This document shows positions 1-12,003 of a stretch of DNA of 64,000 bases, in pieces. The stretch's first letter is position 1, and the number at the start of each line of letters is the position of its first letter. This stretch comes from Brevibacterium siliguriense (lineage in GTDB: Bacteria; Actinomycetota; Actinomycetes; Actinomycetales; Brevibacteriaceae). The stretch is taken from the NCBI RefSeq assembly GCF_900105315.1, contig NZ_LT629766.1, positions 2,914,001 to 2,978,000 on the forward strand, in the 5' to 3' direction. The position numbers and the translations under genes were made by a program. The notes beneath the pieces are model-generated. The model was given only the letters and a program-made list of their open reading frames with translations. It ran no database searches and was not told the DNA's origin.

Positions 1-636
1 GTCGCCTCGGTCGGATCCTCCGCTGTCCTGATCTGCGGCACCTGCCGTGTCGCCCAGGGCCGAGCCCATGACCTTCGACACGATCATGAGCACCGACATT
101 CCGATCGGCAACATCATCACCGCAGTCGCCGTATTCGAGACCCACATCGAAATGAACCCGGTGGCGATCATGAAGCCGGCGATCATCGGTCCCGGCTTGT
201 CGCCCATGATGCTCAGCGTCACGAGTGCGATGCGGCGGTGCAGATTCCATCGCTGCATGGCCAAGGCGATGAGGAAGCCACCGAGGAAGAGGAAGATGAT
301 CGGGTTGCCGTAGGAGGCACCGACGGTCTCCATCTCGACGTCCGTGCCGAGCACGGGGAACGCCACGAGCGGGACGAGGGACGTCGCTGCGATCGGCAGC
401 GCTTCCGTCATCCACCAAGCCGCCATGAGCACCGCAATTGCCGCGGTCAGTTTTGCTCCATGCCCGACGTCGGCAGGCATGATCGCATAGATCAGTGTGG
501 AGAAGATGAGGCCGAGTAGGAATCCGGTCCACCGGATTCGCAGGGTCTTACGGCTGATGCCGGGTTCTCGTTCCCCCGGAGAACGCAGATCGATCTCAGT
601 GGATGTGAACTCAGCGGAATTCGGGCGCGGGGACAT
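1..636 (-). CDS. DASS/SLC13-family sodium:anion symporter, N-terminal part (runs off window)
   Basis: This open frame continues past the left edge, so only the first 212 residues are visible. They show several hydrophobic segments (about 34-53, 62-78, 82-97, 112-127, 151-166, 171-187). Two stretches are typical of the divalent anion:sodium symporter family: EALPIAATSLVPL (79-91) and SNTATAVMMLPI (167-178), the latter matching the SNT substrate/sodium-binding motif. The family imports dicarboxylates, citrate or sulfate across the cytoplasmic membrane; the substrate cannot be decided here. The ATG at 634-636 has a GAGGAG ribosome-binding site 5 nt upstream (643-648 on the forward strand). The visible part ends in a hydrophilic, Asp/Ser-rich loop. 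Confidence 0.85.
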   Translation of the reverse strand, partial: MSPRPNSAEFTSTEIDLRSPGEREPGISRKTLRIRWTGFLLGLIFSTLIYAIMPADVGHGAKLTAAIAVLMAAWWMTEALPIAATSLVPLVAFPVLGTDVEMETVGASYGNPIIFLFLGGFLIALAMQRWNLHRRIALVTLSIMGDKPGPMIAGFMIATGFISMWVSNTATAVMMLPIGMSVLMIVSKVMGSALGDTAGAADQDSGGSDRGD

Positions 637-764
637 TCTCACTCCTCATCGAGCAGGTGTGCCTGTGCTCTTCCACAGCCTACTCCAGATGTGGTCCCTC
701 TACCGAGCGAATTGCCCTTGCCTCGTGTGCGCGGCTGCGCTGACGCCCGGAGGCGCGGATGCGC

Positions 765-1544
765 CTACAGCTGCCCGCAGAACTCCTGGATGTGATCGAC
801 GACGATCTCGGGGTGTTCGACCATCAGCAGGTGTGCGGAATCCGGGACCGTGACGAAGTGTGCGCCCTCGATCTGCTCGGCCATCTCCGACATCGCCTCG
901 GGGGTGCAGCCGGGATCCTGGGCACCGGCCATGACCAGCGTCGGAGTGGTGATCGAGCCGAGCTTCCCGCTCACATCGTAGGTCTTCAGCGCAGAGGCGG
1001 CCGCAATGTAGGCTTCGTCATCGACCAGCGCGAGGTCGGAGAGGATGAGGTGTCCGGTGGCGATGTCCTCTCCAAGGAACCCGGCGGCAAACCACCGATC
1101 GGCGGTGTCGTCAACGAGGCTCCCGGTGCCGTCTGCGCGGACTTCGCCGATGCGTTCGTCCCAGGATTCCGGTGTGCCGAACTTCTCGCTCGTCGCACAG
1201 GCGACGAGTCCGGTGAGTGCTTCGGGATGGTTGAGTGCCAGGGTCAGACCGATGGCACCGGAGATCGAGACTCCGCAGTACGTGAAGGACTCCACCCCGA
1301 GCTCGGCGAGGGACTCGACGACACCGGAGGCCAGCTGTTCGATCGTCAGCGGAGCGGCCGCCTCGGCGAGGGCATCATCGGCAGACACGGTGTGTCCGGG
1401 AAGGTCGGTGAGGTAGATCTGGAAATCGTCGGCCAAGCGTGCGGCCACGGACGTCCACAGAGGCATCCGGGTGCCCAGAGCGTTGCCGAAGACGAGGACG
1501 GGAGAACCGGGATTGTCGTTGAAGGCACGGACGGCGATGCGCAT
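765..1544 (-). CDS. alpha/beta hydrolase, 3-oxoadipate enol-lactonase-like
   Basis: A 259-residue single-domain alpha/beta hydrolase with a complete triad: nucleophile Ser93 in GVSISG, Asp210 in AGAQDPG and His238 in DSAHLL. The overall pattern (VLVFGNALGT oxyanion strand, DLPGH at 47-51) resembles PcaD enol-lactonases of the beta-ketoadipate pathway, but no other pca gene lies nearby, so the substrate is open. The elbow is GxSxSG rather than GxSxGG. The start has an AAGGAG site. The upstream spacer holds phased TCGAC repeats (1580-1620) that could be a control site. It is probably cytoplasmic, as no signal peptide is seen. Confidence 0.8.
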   Translation of the reverse strand: MRIAVRAFNDNPGSPVLVFGNALGTRMPLWTSVAARLADDFQIYLTDLPGHTVSADDALAEAAAPLTIEQLASGVVESLAELGVESFTYCGVSISGAIGLTLALNHPEALTGLVACATSEKFGTPESWDERIGEVRADGTGSLVDDTADRWFAAGFLGEDIATGHLILSDLALVDDEAYIAAASALKTYDVSGKLGSITTPTLVMAGAQDPGCTPEAMSEMAEQIEGAHFVTVPDSAHLLMVEHPEIVVDHIQEFCGQL

Positions 1545-1579
1545 GGAGGCTCCTTGAGAACTGAAGGTGCGAGGGAATT

Positions 1580-1620
1580 TCGACTGGATTCGACGGATAT
1601 CGACGAACTGGATTCGACGG
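1580..1620. repeat. phased TCGAC repeats and 13-nt direct repeat between tdk and the hydrolase gene
   Basis: TCGAC begins at 1580, 1590, 1600 and 1614; the first three are exactly 10 bp apart, on one face of the helix. Within this, CTGGATTCGACGG occurs twice (1584-1596 and 1608-1620). The block lies 36-76 nt upstream of the hydrolase start on the minus strand and just after the tdk stop. A regulator site is possible but unproven. Confidence 0.5.
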
Positions 1621-1640
1621 GGAAGCTGAGTCGGGATCGG

Positions 1641-2282
1641 TCAGGAGTCTGTCGTTGAAAGCCTACCGCCGGAGTACTCGAGATAACAGCTCGGACACAG
1701 TGACTCATAGGTCACGGAATTGCCGTCGATGGCGACCTGATCGCCGTCGAAGATGAACTGTCCGTCGACGAGGCGGCCGTTGAACATGGCCTTGCGGCCG
1801 CAGCGGCAGATCGTCTTGAGCTCTTCGAGGGTATGGGCGATCTCGAGCAATCGCGCCGAACCGGGAAATGCCTTCGTCTGGAAGTCCGTGCGGATTCCGT
1901 AGCACATCACCGGCACCGAGGAGGCAGTTGCGATGCGCATGAGCGAATCCACCTGGACGGGGCTGAGGAACTGCGCTTCGTCGATGAGCAGGCACGCGAC
2001 CGGGATCTTCGGGGCGTCGATGGACTCGATGAGTGCATCATGGTCGACATAGTCAGCATGTTCGGCATAGATCTTCTCGACGTCGCCGTCGGCAGGGATG
2101 ACGAAGTCGACCTCGCGGGTGACGCCCAGTCGGGACACGATCTGCGATGCGCCCTTGGTGTCGATGAGTGGTTTGGCCAATAGAACCCGCTGGCCGCGTT
2201 CCTCGTAGTTGAAGGCCGCCTGCAGAAGAGCGGTCGACTTGCCGGAATTCATCGCCCCGTACCGGAAGTAGAGTTTGGCCAC
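1641..2282 (-). CDS. tdk: thymidine kinase, E. coli-like type II
   Basis: Thymidine kinase phosphorylates thymidine to dTMP in the pyrimidine salvage pathway in the cytoplasm. The 213-residue protein has the P-loop GAMNSGKS (9-16), the catalytic DEAQF segment (101-105, Glu102) and a zinc ribbon made of Cys159-x-Cys161 and Cys196-x-x-Cys199. The zinc motif and C-terminal layout resemble the enterobacterial branch. The start is GTG at 2280-2282 with an AGAGGA site. A second, differently built thymidine kinase lies at 55633-56262, so the organism probably carries two non-identical enzymes. It is divergent from icd. Confidence 0.93.
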   Translation of the reverse strand: MAKLYFRYGAMNSGKSTALLQAAFNYEERGQRVLLAKPLIDTKGASQIVSRLGVTREVDFVIPADGDVEKIYAEHADYVDHDALIESIDAPKIPVACLLIDEAQFLSPVQVDSLMRIATASSVPVMCYGIRTDFQTKAFPGSARLLEIAHTLEELKTICRCGRKAMFNGRLVDGQFIFDGDQVAIDGNSVTYESLCPSCYLEYSGGRLSTTDS

Positions 2283-2346
2283 TGTCGTCCTCTTTCTGTT
2301 GTCCGTGCCGACACAGAAGACTACCGGGTGCCGGCTTCTGATGTGA

Positions 2347-4668
<2,322 letters not shown>

Positions 4669-4691
4669 TCGACTGATCGACATCACTTGGG

Positions 4692-4727
4692 AAAGAGTCC
4701 CGGCAGCCGTTGCCGGGACTCTTTCTG
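4692..4727 (+). terminator. rho-independent terminator after icd
   Basis: AAAGAGTCCCGGCA (4692-4705) pairs perfectly with TGCCGGGACTCTTT (4711-4724) over 14 bp around a 5-nt loop, ending in CTTTCT. It separates icd from the next gene. Confidence 0.85.
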
Positions 4728-4757
4728 CAATCCCCGCTTATGCGCCCCATCAGCAGA

Positions 4758-4763
4758 TATGAT
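4758..4763 (+). promoter_or_regulatory. -10 element for a leaderless transcript of the LapA-like gene
   Basis: TATGAT ends 7 nt before the ATG at 4771. Transcription would therefore begin at or near the start codon. It lies downstream of the icd terminator, as an independent promoter should. Confidence 0.6.
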
Positions 4764-4770
4764 GGGGCGC

Positions 4771-5229
4771 ATGAGTACTCAAGACCCGCGTGGCGATTCG
4801 CAGACGCCCGAAGAGCTCCTGGCCGAAACCGATTCAGTCCTCGGCAGCGATACTCCCGCGACGGGCGAGACCGCTGCGGTGGACAAGACCCAGGAGATGA
4901 CCCCGCACGAAAGAGCCGAACAGACACAGCCTCCTGCGGAACACACCGGTGAGCTGCCCTCGACGAAGGCCGGGTCCGGGATGTCGGCGGGAATGTGGGT
5001 CTCCCTCATCCTCGGCGCCGTGATCGTCGTCCTGCTGCTCATCTTCATCCTGCAGAACAATGTCCCGGCCGAGTTCCAGTACTTCGGCTGGCAATTCGAA
5101 CTGCCTCTGGGCGTGGCGATGCTCTTCGCTGCGATCGGCGGCATCCTCATCGCCGGAATCATCGGTTCGGTGCGGATCTTCGTCCTCAACCGCAAATTGA
5201 GGAAGATCAACAAGGCCCTGGGCCGCTGA
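4771..5229 (+). CDS. LapA-family (DUF1049) membrane protein
   Basis: A 152-residue protein with an acidic, disordered N-terminal half (to about residue 70) followed by two transmembrane helices joined by a short loop (WVSLILGAVIVVLLLIFIL, then the GVAMLFAAIGGILIAGIIG region) and a basic tail RNRKLRKINKALGR-like end. The hydrophobic pair with the QNN motif is typical of LapA/DUF1049 proteins, which in enterobacteria act with LapB; in Actinobacteria the role is unknown. ATG 4771 is preferred to 4759 or 4762 because it sits 7 nt after TATGAT. Only 3 nt separate it from the phosphopantetheinyl transferase gene, so the two are probably cotranscribed. Confidence 0.75.
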   Translation: MSTQDPRGDSQTPEELLAETDSVLGSDTPATGETAAVDKTQEMTPHERAEQTQPPAEHTGELPSTKAGSGMSAGMWVSLILGAVIVVLLLIFILQNNVPAEFQYFGWQFELPLGVAMLFAAIGGILIAGIIGSVRIFVLNRKLRKINKALGR

Positions 5230-5232
5230 TCG

Positions 5233-5877
5233 ATGGCGCACCACCCCACTTTCACCGTACTGCCCACCGAACTTCCCGTCACGCTCGTCCTCGCCGACAC
5301 CTCGGCGGAAGCCGCGTGGACGCGCGATGATGATTCCGTGCTCACTGAGCAGGAACGCAACTATGCACGGGAATTCGACGCCGGAGCGGCCGCCACCTGG
5401 CCGGCCGGCCGTGTCGTCCTCCGTCACGTGCTCGGCGCGCATCTGGACCAGGATCCCGCCGCGATCGAGATCCGTCTCGATTCGGCGGGCAAGCCTCGCC
5501 ACGACGAGTGCGAGTTCTCGGTGTCAAGGTCGCGCCGCCTCGTCCTCGTCGCTGTGTCCGAGGACCCGGTCGGACTCGACATCGAAGCGGTCCCCGAGCG
5601 AAATGTCGCTCTTGAAGCGATGCAGCTGCTGCACGAAAGAGAACGGGCCGAGCTCGAAGCGCTGCCCGACGACGACTTCGCCTCCGGCTTCGTTCGCGTG
5701 TGGGCGCGCACCGAAGCTTTCCTCAAGGCGCTGAGCACGGGGCTGGCTCGCGACCCCGGAATCGATTACATCGGCGCCGGCCCGCAGCCGAGCTCACCGC
5801 ACCCGGATGTCGACATCCACGATCTCGAGGCCGGCATTCCCGACGGTCATATCGCGGCTATCGCGTTCAACCGCTGA
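5233..5877 (+). CDS. 4'-phosphopantetheinyl transferase, Sfp-like
   Basis: Sfp-type enzymes move the phosphopantetheine arm of coenzyme A onto carrier proteins of fatty-acid, polyketide or nonribosomal peptide synthases. The 214-residue sequence has the two family motifs: VGLDIEAV (113-120; magnesium ligands Asp116 and Glu118) and WARTEAFLK (157-165; Glu161, Lys165). The FNVSHS-like segment reads FSVSRS (95-100), so the usual His is Arg, a substitution to note. The length is near the Sfp norm (about 220). No carrier-protein synthase lies in this window, so it probably serves genes elsewhere. It follows the LapA-like gene by 3 nt. Confidence 0.85.
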   Translation: MAHHPTFTVLPTELPVTLVLADTSAEAAWTRDDDSVLTEQERNYAREFDAGAAATWPAGRVVLRHVLGAHLDQDPAAIEIRLDSAGKPRHDECEFSVSRSRRLVLVAVSEDPVGLDIEAVPERNVALEAMQLLHERERAELEALPDDDFASGFVRVWARTEAFLKALSTGLARDPGIDYIGAGPQPSSPHPDVDIHDLEAGIPDGHIAAIAFNR

Positions 5878-5901
5878 TCGCCGGAGTACGGGCGAGGACG
5901 C

Positions 5902-6291
5902 TCAGGAGTTCGGCGACTCGTCTTCGCTGAAGGAGGGGCCGTTCTCACCGGTCGTAAAGACCACGGCGATGCCCAGAGAACCCACGCCCACCAGACCGAA
6001 GAGGATCCACGCGCCTGCGGGGCTGCTCGCCGCAGCGAGGACGAGTCCGATGACGACGGCGATGATGAGGAGTGCGTCGAAGACCATCGGGAACTTCAGA
6101 TACCGCTTCTCCCCCTTGCTCACAGAATAGGAGATCTGCGTGGCGGCACTGAGGAAGAGCAGCACCAGTGCGGTGATGACCAGCCAGCGTGGGGCGAGGA
6201 AGAAATCCTCGAGCCCGCCGACGAAGATGAAGCCGGCCACGGCCAGCAGCAGCTTGATGATGCCGTCGACTGCAAATCCGGAATTCCTCAT
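5902..6291 (-). CDS. small membrane protein, unknown function
   Basis: The 129-residue protein has four predicted transmembrane segments (about 8-27, 34-51, 69-87, 91-110) and an acidic C-terminal tail. I recognise no named family. Its ATG overlaps the stop of the MocR-type regulator gene by 4 nt (6288-6291), so it is translated from the same transcript as the regulator. This coupling could hint at a link to vitamin B6 (for example transport), but nothing in the sequence shows it. Confidence 0.65.
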   Translation of the reverse strand: MRNSGFAVDGIIKLLLAVAGFIFVGGLEDFFLAPRWLVITALVLLFLSAATQISYSVSKGEKRYLKFPMVFDALLIIAVVIGLVLAAASSPAGAWILFGLVGVGSLGIAVVFTTGENGPSFSEDESPNS

Positions 6292-7682
6292 GACTGAATC
6301 CTACTCAACAGGGCCTTCACCACGCCGAGGGCCTCCCTCAGCACAGGCGCCTCGACGTTCGAATGGGCGATGACCAGCCCGTGCCTGGCCTCGTCACCGC
6401 CGGTCCAGCCCCTTGCCAATGAGGCGACGAGGATGCCCCGATCAGCCAGTTCCCGCAGCAGACTCGCGGCCTGAGCCTGCGACGTTTCGATGACGAGGGT
6501 GCGGCCGTCGTGGACCAGACCGGGGAACGGACCGACCTCGGCCACGACCTCCTCGGCAGCCCGGAGGCGTCGCCGACCGCGGGAGATTCGACGGCGCAGC
6601 CCACCGGACCCGAGGTACGAGGCGATGGCCATCTGCAGAATCGGTGAGAATGCGGGCCCGAGGGCCGTGCGCATGCTCATGAGCCTCTCCGCGATCTCCC
6701 CTCGTGCGATGACGTAACCGGTCGATACCGCCGAAGTCAGCAAAGTGGAGAAAGTGCCGATATGCACGACCTGAGCAGAGCTGCCGGTCGATGATGCGAG
6801 ATCGAAGAGGGTGGGCAGCACGGTCCGGGTGAAACGGGCCTCGCTGTCGTAGTCATCCTCGACGAGGATCGCATCGCTCCGAGCCGCCCAGTCCAACAGC
6901 CGCGCACGCTGGTCGACCGGCATCGGTGTTCCGTGCGGGAACTGGTGATTCGGTGTCACGACGGCGGCGCCCACGTCGGCAGGGGCCGGCAAGGAACCGG
7001 ACACCTGCAGGGGTACGAGGTGCTGGTCGGTCATCGCCTGCCGCAGGCCCGGGAAACCCGGATTCTCCACGGCGATGGAGCCGGAGACACCGACGCTCAA
7101 CAGCAGCCGCAGTCCATCGCGGGACCCGCTCGTGAGGATGATCTCGTCAGGATCGACGGCCATCCCCCGTGTCAGCCGCAGATAGTCGGCGATCGCCCAG
7201 CGGGCACGAGGCTGCCCCAAGGGATCGATCGGACCCGGATCGAGGTCGAGCGATTCCCTCCAAGCCCGGCGAAAGGCCGGTTCACGCAGTGGATCGTCAC
7301 CGCCGAATCCCGGGCGCAGGTCGACATAATTGCGCAAGCGCCGCCTAGGCGAGTCGGGAATACGGCTCTTCGGACGCACGGTTGTCGAAGCGGCGGGCAA
7401 GTCGGGATTGATCCTCGTCGCCGAGCGTTCGGCGGTGATGAGAAATCCCTCGACGACGAGCTGCGCATACGCTGTCTCCACGCTGCCGCGGGAGATTCCG
7501 AGGTGCTTGGCCAGTCGACGGCTCGAGGGCACTGCATCCCCCGGGCGCAGGGTTCCATCCGAGATGAGGCGGCGCAGTTCCTGAGTGAGCTGATCCGGCA
7601 GCGGAGACGGCAGACCCTTCTCGACGCTCACCGGCAGCGCGATGCCCTCGGCCCGAGTGCCGGCCCGTGACTTCGTAACCAT
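6288..7682 (-). CDS. pdxR: MocR-type GntR regulator, PdxR-like, without the PLP lysine
   Basis: MocR regulators join a GntR winged helix to an aminotransferase-like PLP-binding domain. PdxR members control pdxST, which lies divergently next door. The helix-turn-helix spans about 28-88 (LPDQLTQELRRLI to EGFLI) and the fold-type I domain about 120-464, with recognisable VENPGF (205-210), TPNHQFPHG (243-251) and EDDYDSEARF (275-284) segments. The segment that normally reads GTFSK reads GTFST: Thr313 (codon 6744-6746) replaces the Schiff-base lysine. It may bind PLP non-covalently or not at all. The start ATG is 6 nt from a TATGAT hexamer, so it is probably leaderless. It overlaps the following membrane-protein gene by 4 nt. 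Confidence 0.85.
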   Translation of the reverse strand: MVTKSRAGTRAEGIALPVSVEKGLPSPLPDQLTQELRRLISDGTLRPGDAVPSSRRLAKHLGISRGSVETAYAQLVVEGFLITAERSATRINPDLPAASTTVRPKSRIPDSPRRRLRNYVDLRPGFGGDDPLREPAFRRAWRESLDLDPGPIDPLGQPRARWAIADYLRLTRGMAVDPDEIILTSGSRDGLRLLLSVGVSGSIAVENPGFPGLRQAMTDQHLVPLQVSGSLPAPADVGAAVVTPNHQFPHGTPMPVDQRARLLDWAARSDAILVEDDYDSEARFTRTVLPTLFDLASSTGSSAQVVHIGTFSTLLTSAVSTGYVIARGEIAERLMSMRTALGPAFSPILQMAIASYLGSGGLRRRISRGRRRLRAAEEVVAEVGPFPGLVHDGRTLVIETSQAQAASLLRELADRGILVASLARGWTGGDEARHGLVIAHSNVEAPVLREALGVVKALLSRIQS

Positions 7683-7688
7683 CAGTCG

Positions 7689-7694
7689 ATCATA
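7689..7694 (-). promoter_or_regulatory. -10 element for leaderless pdxR
   Basis: The minus strand reads TATGAT with a 6-nt spacer to the pdxR ATG. Confidence 0.6.
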
Positions 7695-7711
7695 GTGCGA
7701 CTACGATCGTC

Positions 7712-7770
7712 TGGCCTAAAATTCTCGCAGGTTTCTGGCCCTCTCATTGAGCCACTCAGCGGTTTAGGCT
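7712..7770. promoter_or_regulatory. pdxR-pdxS control region with inverted repeat
   Basis: GCCTAAA (7714-7720) and TTTAGGC (7763-7769) form a 7-bp inverted repeat 42 nt apart, and TCTGGCC is repeated directly (7710-7716, 7734-7740). The right arm contains TAGGCT (7765-7770), a candidate -10 for pdxS. Such paired elements in a divergent MocR promoter are plausible PdxR sites, inferred from position only. Confidence 0.4.
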
Positions 7771-7900
7771 GGTCGGGAACGGCCGTTCACTCCGAAGAAC
7801 CATGATCCCTCCGACACCTGACAGCTGGCAGAAATCACTCTTCCCTGCACCCGGTGTCGCCCCGGATCGACTCCGCGACAGTGAATGGATTTGCACCACA

Positions 7901-8782
7901 ATGACCGAAACACAGACCCTCCTCAACACCGGCCTGGCCCAGATGCTCAAGGGCGGCGTCATCATGGACGTCGTCAACGAAGAACAGGCACGCATCGCCG
8001 AGGCGGCCGGTGCTTCCGCCGTCATGGCCCTCGAACGGGTTCCTGCCGATATCCGCGCCCAGGGCGGAGTCGCCCGGATGAGCGATCCCGACCTCATCGA
8101 CTCGATCATCAGCGCCGTGTCCATCCCCGTCATGGCCAAGGCCCGCATCGGACACTTCGTCGAAGCACAGATTCTTGAGACCCTCGGGGTCGACTACATC
8201 GACGAATCCGAGGTCCTCTCCCCCGCCGACTACGTCAACCACATCGACAAGTCAGTCTTCAAAGTCCCGTTCGTCTGTGGTGCGACCAACCTCGGTGAGG
8301 CTCTGCGCCGCATCACCGAAGGCGCATCGATGATCCGCTCGAAGGGTGAAGCGGGCACCGGCGACGTCTCCGAGGCGATGCGCCACCTACGCACCATCAA
8401 CTCGGAGATCCGCGCACTGGGTGCGAAGAGCGAAGACGAGCTCTACGTCGCGGCCAAGGAGATCGCTGCCCCATACCACCTGGTCAAGCAGGTCGCCAGC
8501 CTCGGCCGTCTGCCCGTCGTGACCTTCGTCGCCGGCGGCATCGCCACCCCGGCCGATGCGGCGATGATGATGCAGCTCGGTGCCGATGGCGTCTTCGTCG
8601 GCTCCGGAATCTTCAAGTCCGGCAACCCGGAGGCCCGCGCGAAAGCCATCGTCGAGGCGACTACGCACTTCGATGACCCGGACGCCGTGGCCAGGGCATC
8701 CCGCGGGCTCGGCGATGCGATGGTCGGCATCAACGTCGCCGACGTCCCCGCGCCGCACCGCCTGGCCGAGCGCGGCTGGTGA
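7901..8782 (+). CDS. pdxS: pyridoxal 5'-phosphate synthase, synthase subunit PdxS
   Basis: PdxS (PDX1) makes PLP from ribose 5-phosphate, glyceraldehyde 3-phosphate and ammonia supplied by PdxT. The 293-residue sequence matches the family from [12 protein letters not shown] on. Both catalytic lysines are present, in [10 protein letters not shown] and in [12 protein letters not shown]. Start ATG 7901 fits the family N-terminus; the frame stays open to an ATG at 7802, but those 33 residues are not PdxS-like. A 120-130 nt untranslated leader is implied if TAGGCT at 7765 is the -10. The stop overlaps the GTG of pdxT (GTGA, 8779-8782). Confidence 0.97.
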   Translation: MTETQTLLNTGLAQMLKGGVIMDVVNEEQARIAEAAGASAVMALERVPADIRAQGGVARMSDPDLIDSIISAVSIPVMAKARIGHFVEAQILETLGVDYIDESEVLSPADYVNHIDKSVFKVPFVCGATNLGEALRRITEGASMIRSKGEAGTGDVSEAMRHLRTINSEIRALGAKSEDELYVAAKEIAAPYHLVKQVASLGRLPVVTFVAGGIATPADAAMMMQLGADGVFVGSGIFKSGNPEARAKAIVEATTHFDDPDAVARASRGLGDAMVGINVADVPAPHRLAERGW

Positions 8783-9370
8783 GAGTCGGCGTCCTCGCCC
8801 TCCAGGGAGCCTTCCGTGAGCACCTGCTCATGCTCGGCTCCCTGGGGGTCGACACCCTCAAGGTCACTCGGTCCGAACACCTCTCCGGCATCGATGCGCT
8901 CATCCTGCCCGGCGGAGAGTCCACGGCCATGGTGCGCATCGCAGCCGGCACGGATCTCTTCGCGACTCTGCGCGAACGCATGGCCGACGGCCTGCCGGTC
9001 TTCGGCACCTGTGCGGGTCTCATTCTACTAAGCGATCGGCTCAGTGACGATTCGCTGGGTGGGTATGACCGCCTCGGCGGGCTCGACATCACCGTGGCAC
9101 GCAACGCCTACGGTCGACAGCAGGAGTCCTTCACCGCACCGTTGACGGTCCAGGGACTGGACGAACCGGTTGCGGGCACCTTCATCCGGGCTCCGCAGAT
9201 CCTCGATCTCGGGCCCGGCACCGAGGTGCTCGCTGCGCACGATGACACGCCCGTCCTCGTCCGGCAAGGGGCGGTCTGGGGTGCCAGCTTCCACCCGGAA
9301 TTGGGCTCGGACGGAAGAATCCATGCAGAATTCCTCCACCACCTCGGCGCCGCTGTGCAAAGATTGACTC

Positions 9371-9378
<8 letters not shown>
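8779..9378 (+). CDS. pdxT: pyridoxal 5'-phosphate synthase, glutaminase subunit PdxT
   Basis: PdxT hydrolyses glutamine and channels ammonia to PdxS. The 199-residue class-I-like glutaminase has [10 protein letters not shown] at the N-terminus, LPGGEST, the nucleophile Cys in [10 protein letters not shown] and the His-Glu pair in SFHPELGSD. It starts with GTG, sharing GTGA with the pdxS stop, so the two subunits are translationally coupled. Its own last 8 nt overlap the next gene. Confidence 0.96.
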
Positions 9379-10942
<1,564 letters not shown>

Positions 10943-10960
<18 letters not shown>

Positions 10961-11983
10961 GACCAGCAGCTTCTTCTCACCGGCGCTCACCCGCAATTCC
11001 AGGCAGTCGCCGATGAGGTCTCCGTCGAGTTGTGCCGGCACCGGCGATTCGACGGAGACCCACATATCGGTCGTGCAGCGATAGTCCATGAGCGGGTGTG
11101 CCTGTGGTCTGCCTTGCAGACATGCCGTGGCGATTCCTGCCCACGCTCGGCAGCGGGCGATGAGTCGGTCCGGGATCGGGCCGACCGTGACCACAGTGAA
11201 GGCCTCAGCATCGATTCGCGCTTGGGGGAACACGGCGATGGGCCCGGCGGGTCGAGCCACCTTCGACGCCATCACCGACCACACCTGCCCCGAGGCGCTT
11301 CCCTCAGTACCCGAGGTGTCTCCCGCGCCCACGGTGGCCCCAGTGCTCGCGGTGAAGTTCACGACGAAGAGAGCCCTGGCGGCTCCCCACGTATAGCCGA
11401 GCAGCCCAGTTGCGAAATGGTGGTGGGCGATGGCCCGGGCGTCTCCTCCGATTCCTGCGAGGCTGATGAACTCGGTACGATGCCGACTGCCGTCGGCTCG
11501 CCGAAATTCCGCAGCATTGACCGGGATGCCGCGCAGGTTCGTCGGAACGTCCCGGATGATCGATGCCACCGTGCGCACGCAATGATCGATTGCGTGCCGG
11601 CACGAGCGGAGGCCGATATGGCGGCTGAGCACGTTCGCGGTCCCGGTCGGGACGAGGGATGTGAGCGTTCCCGCCTCGGCGAGGACCGGTGCTGCTGCTC
11701 GGATGGTTCCGTCTCCGCCGAGGATGATGACCGTGTCGGCTCCCCAGTCGATGAGCTGTTCGGCTTGCCAACGACCAGAACGTTCGACGCTGGTGGTCAT
11801 GCTTCGGTAGTGCGCTCCGGCCTTCTGCAGCTGGGGCACGAGGTCGGCATACGCCCGCAGCGTCGCCGAATGTTTGGGATTGACGATGATCCCAACGGTG
11901 ATCCGCCTCGGCAACGGGGCCGGTCGGTCATCCGCTTCGACACGGCCGGCCACCGGTGTGCGTGTCCTGTCGTGCTCGTCCAT
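10943..11983 (-). CDS. diacylglycerol/lipid kinase catalytic-domain protein
   Basis: The protein belongs to the DAGK_cat superfamily (DgkB/YegS-like lipid kinases and relatives). It carries GIIVNPKHSAT (31-41), the nucleotide-binding GGDGT (89-93) and PTGTANVLSR (112-121). The C-terminal part shows the family beta-sandwich pattern ending in VPAQLDGDLIGD. ATG 11983 (346 residues) is chosen because the frame upstream to 12529 runs through the neighbouring gene in the wrong frame and reads as Arg-rich nonsense. Members phosphorylate lipids such as diacylglycerol at the membrane; the substrate here is unknown. It overlaps the HerA-like gene tail to tail by 18 nt. Confidence 0.82.
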
Positions 11984-12003
11984 GGTCGGTCGACGCTGCT
12001 TTC

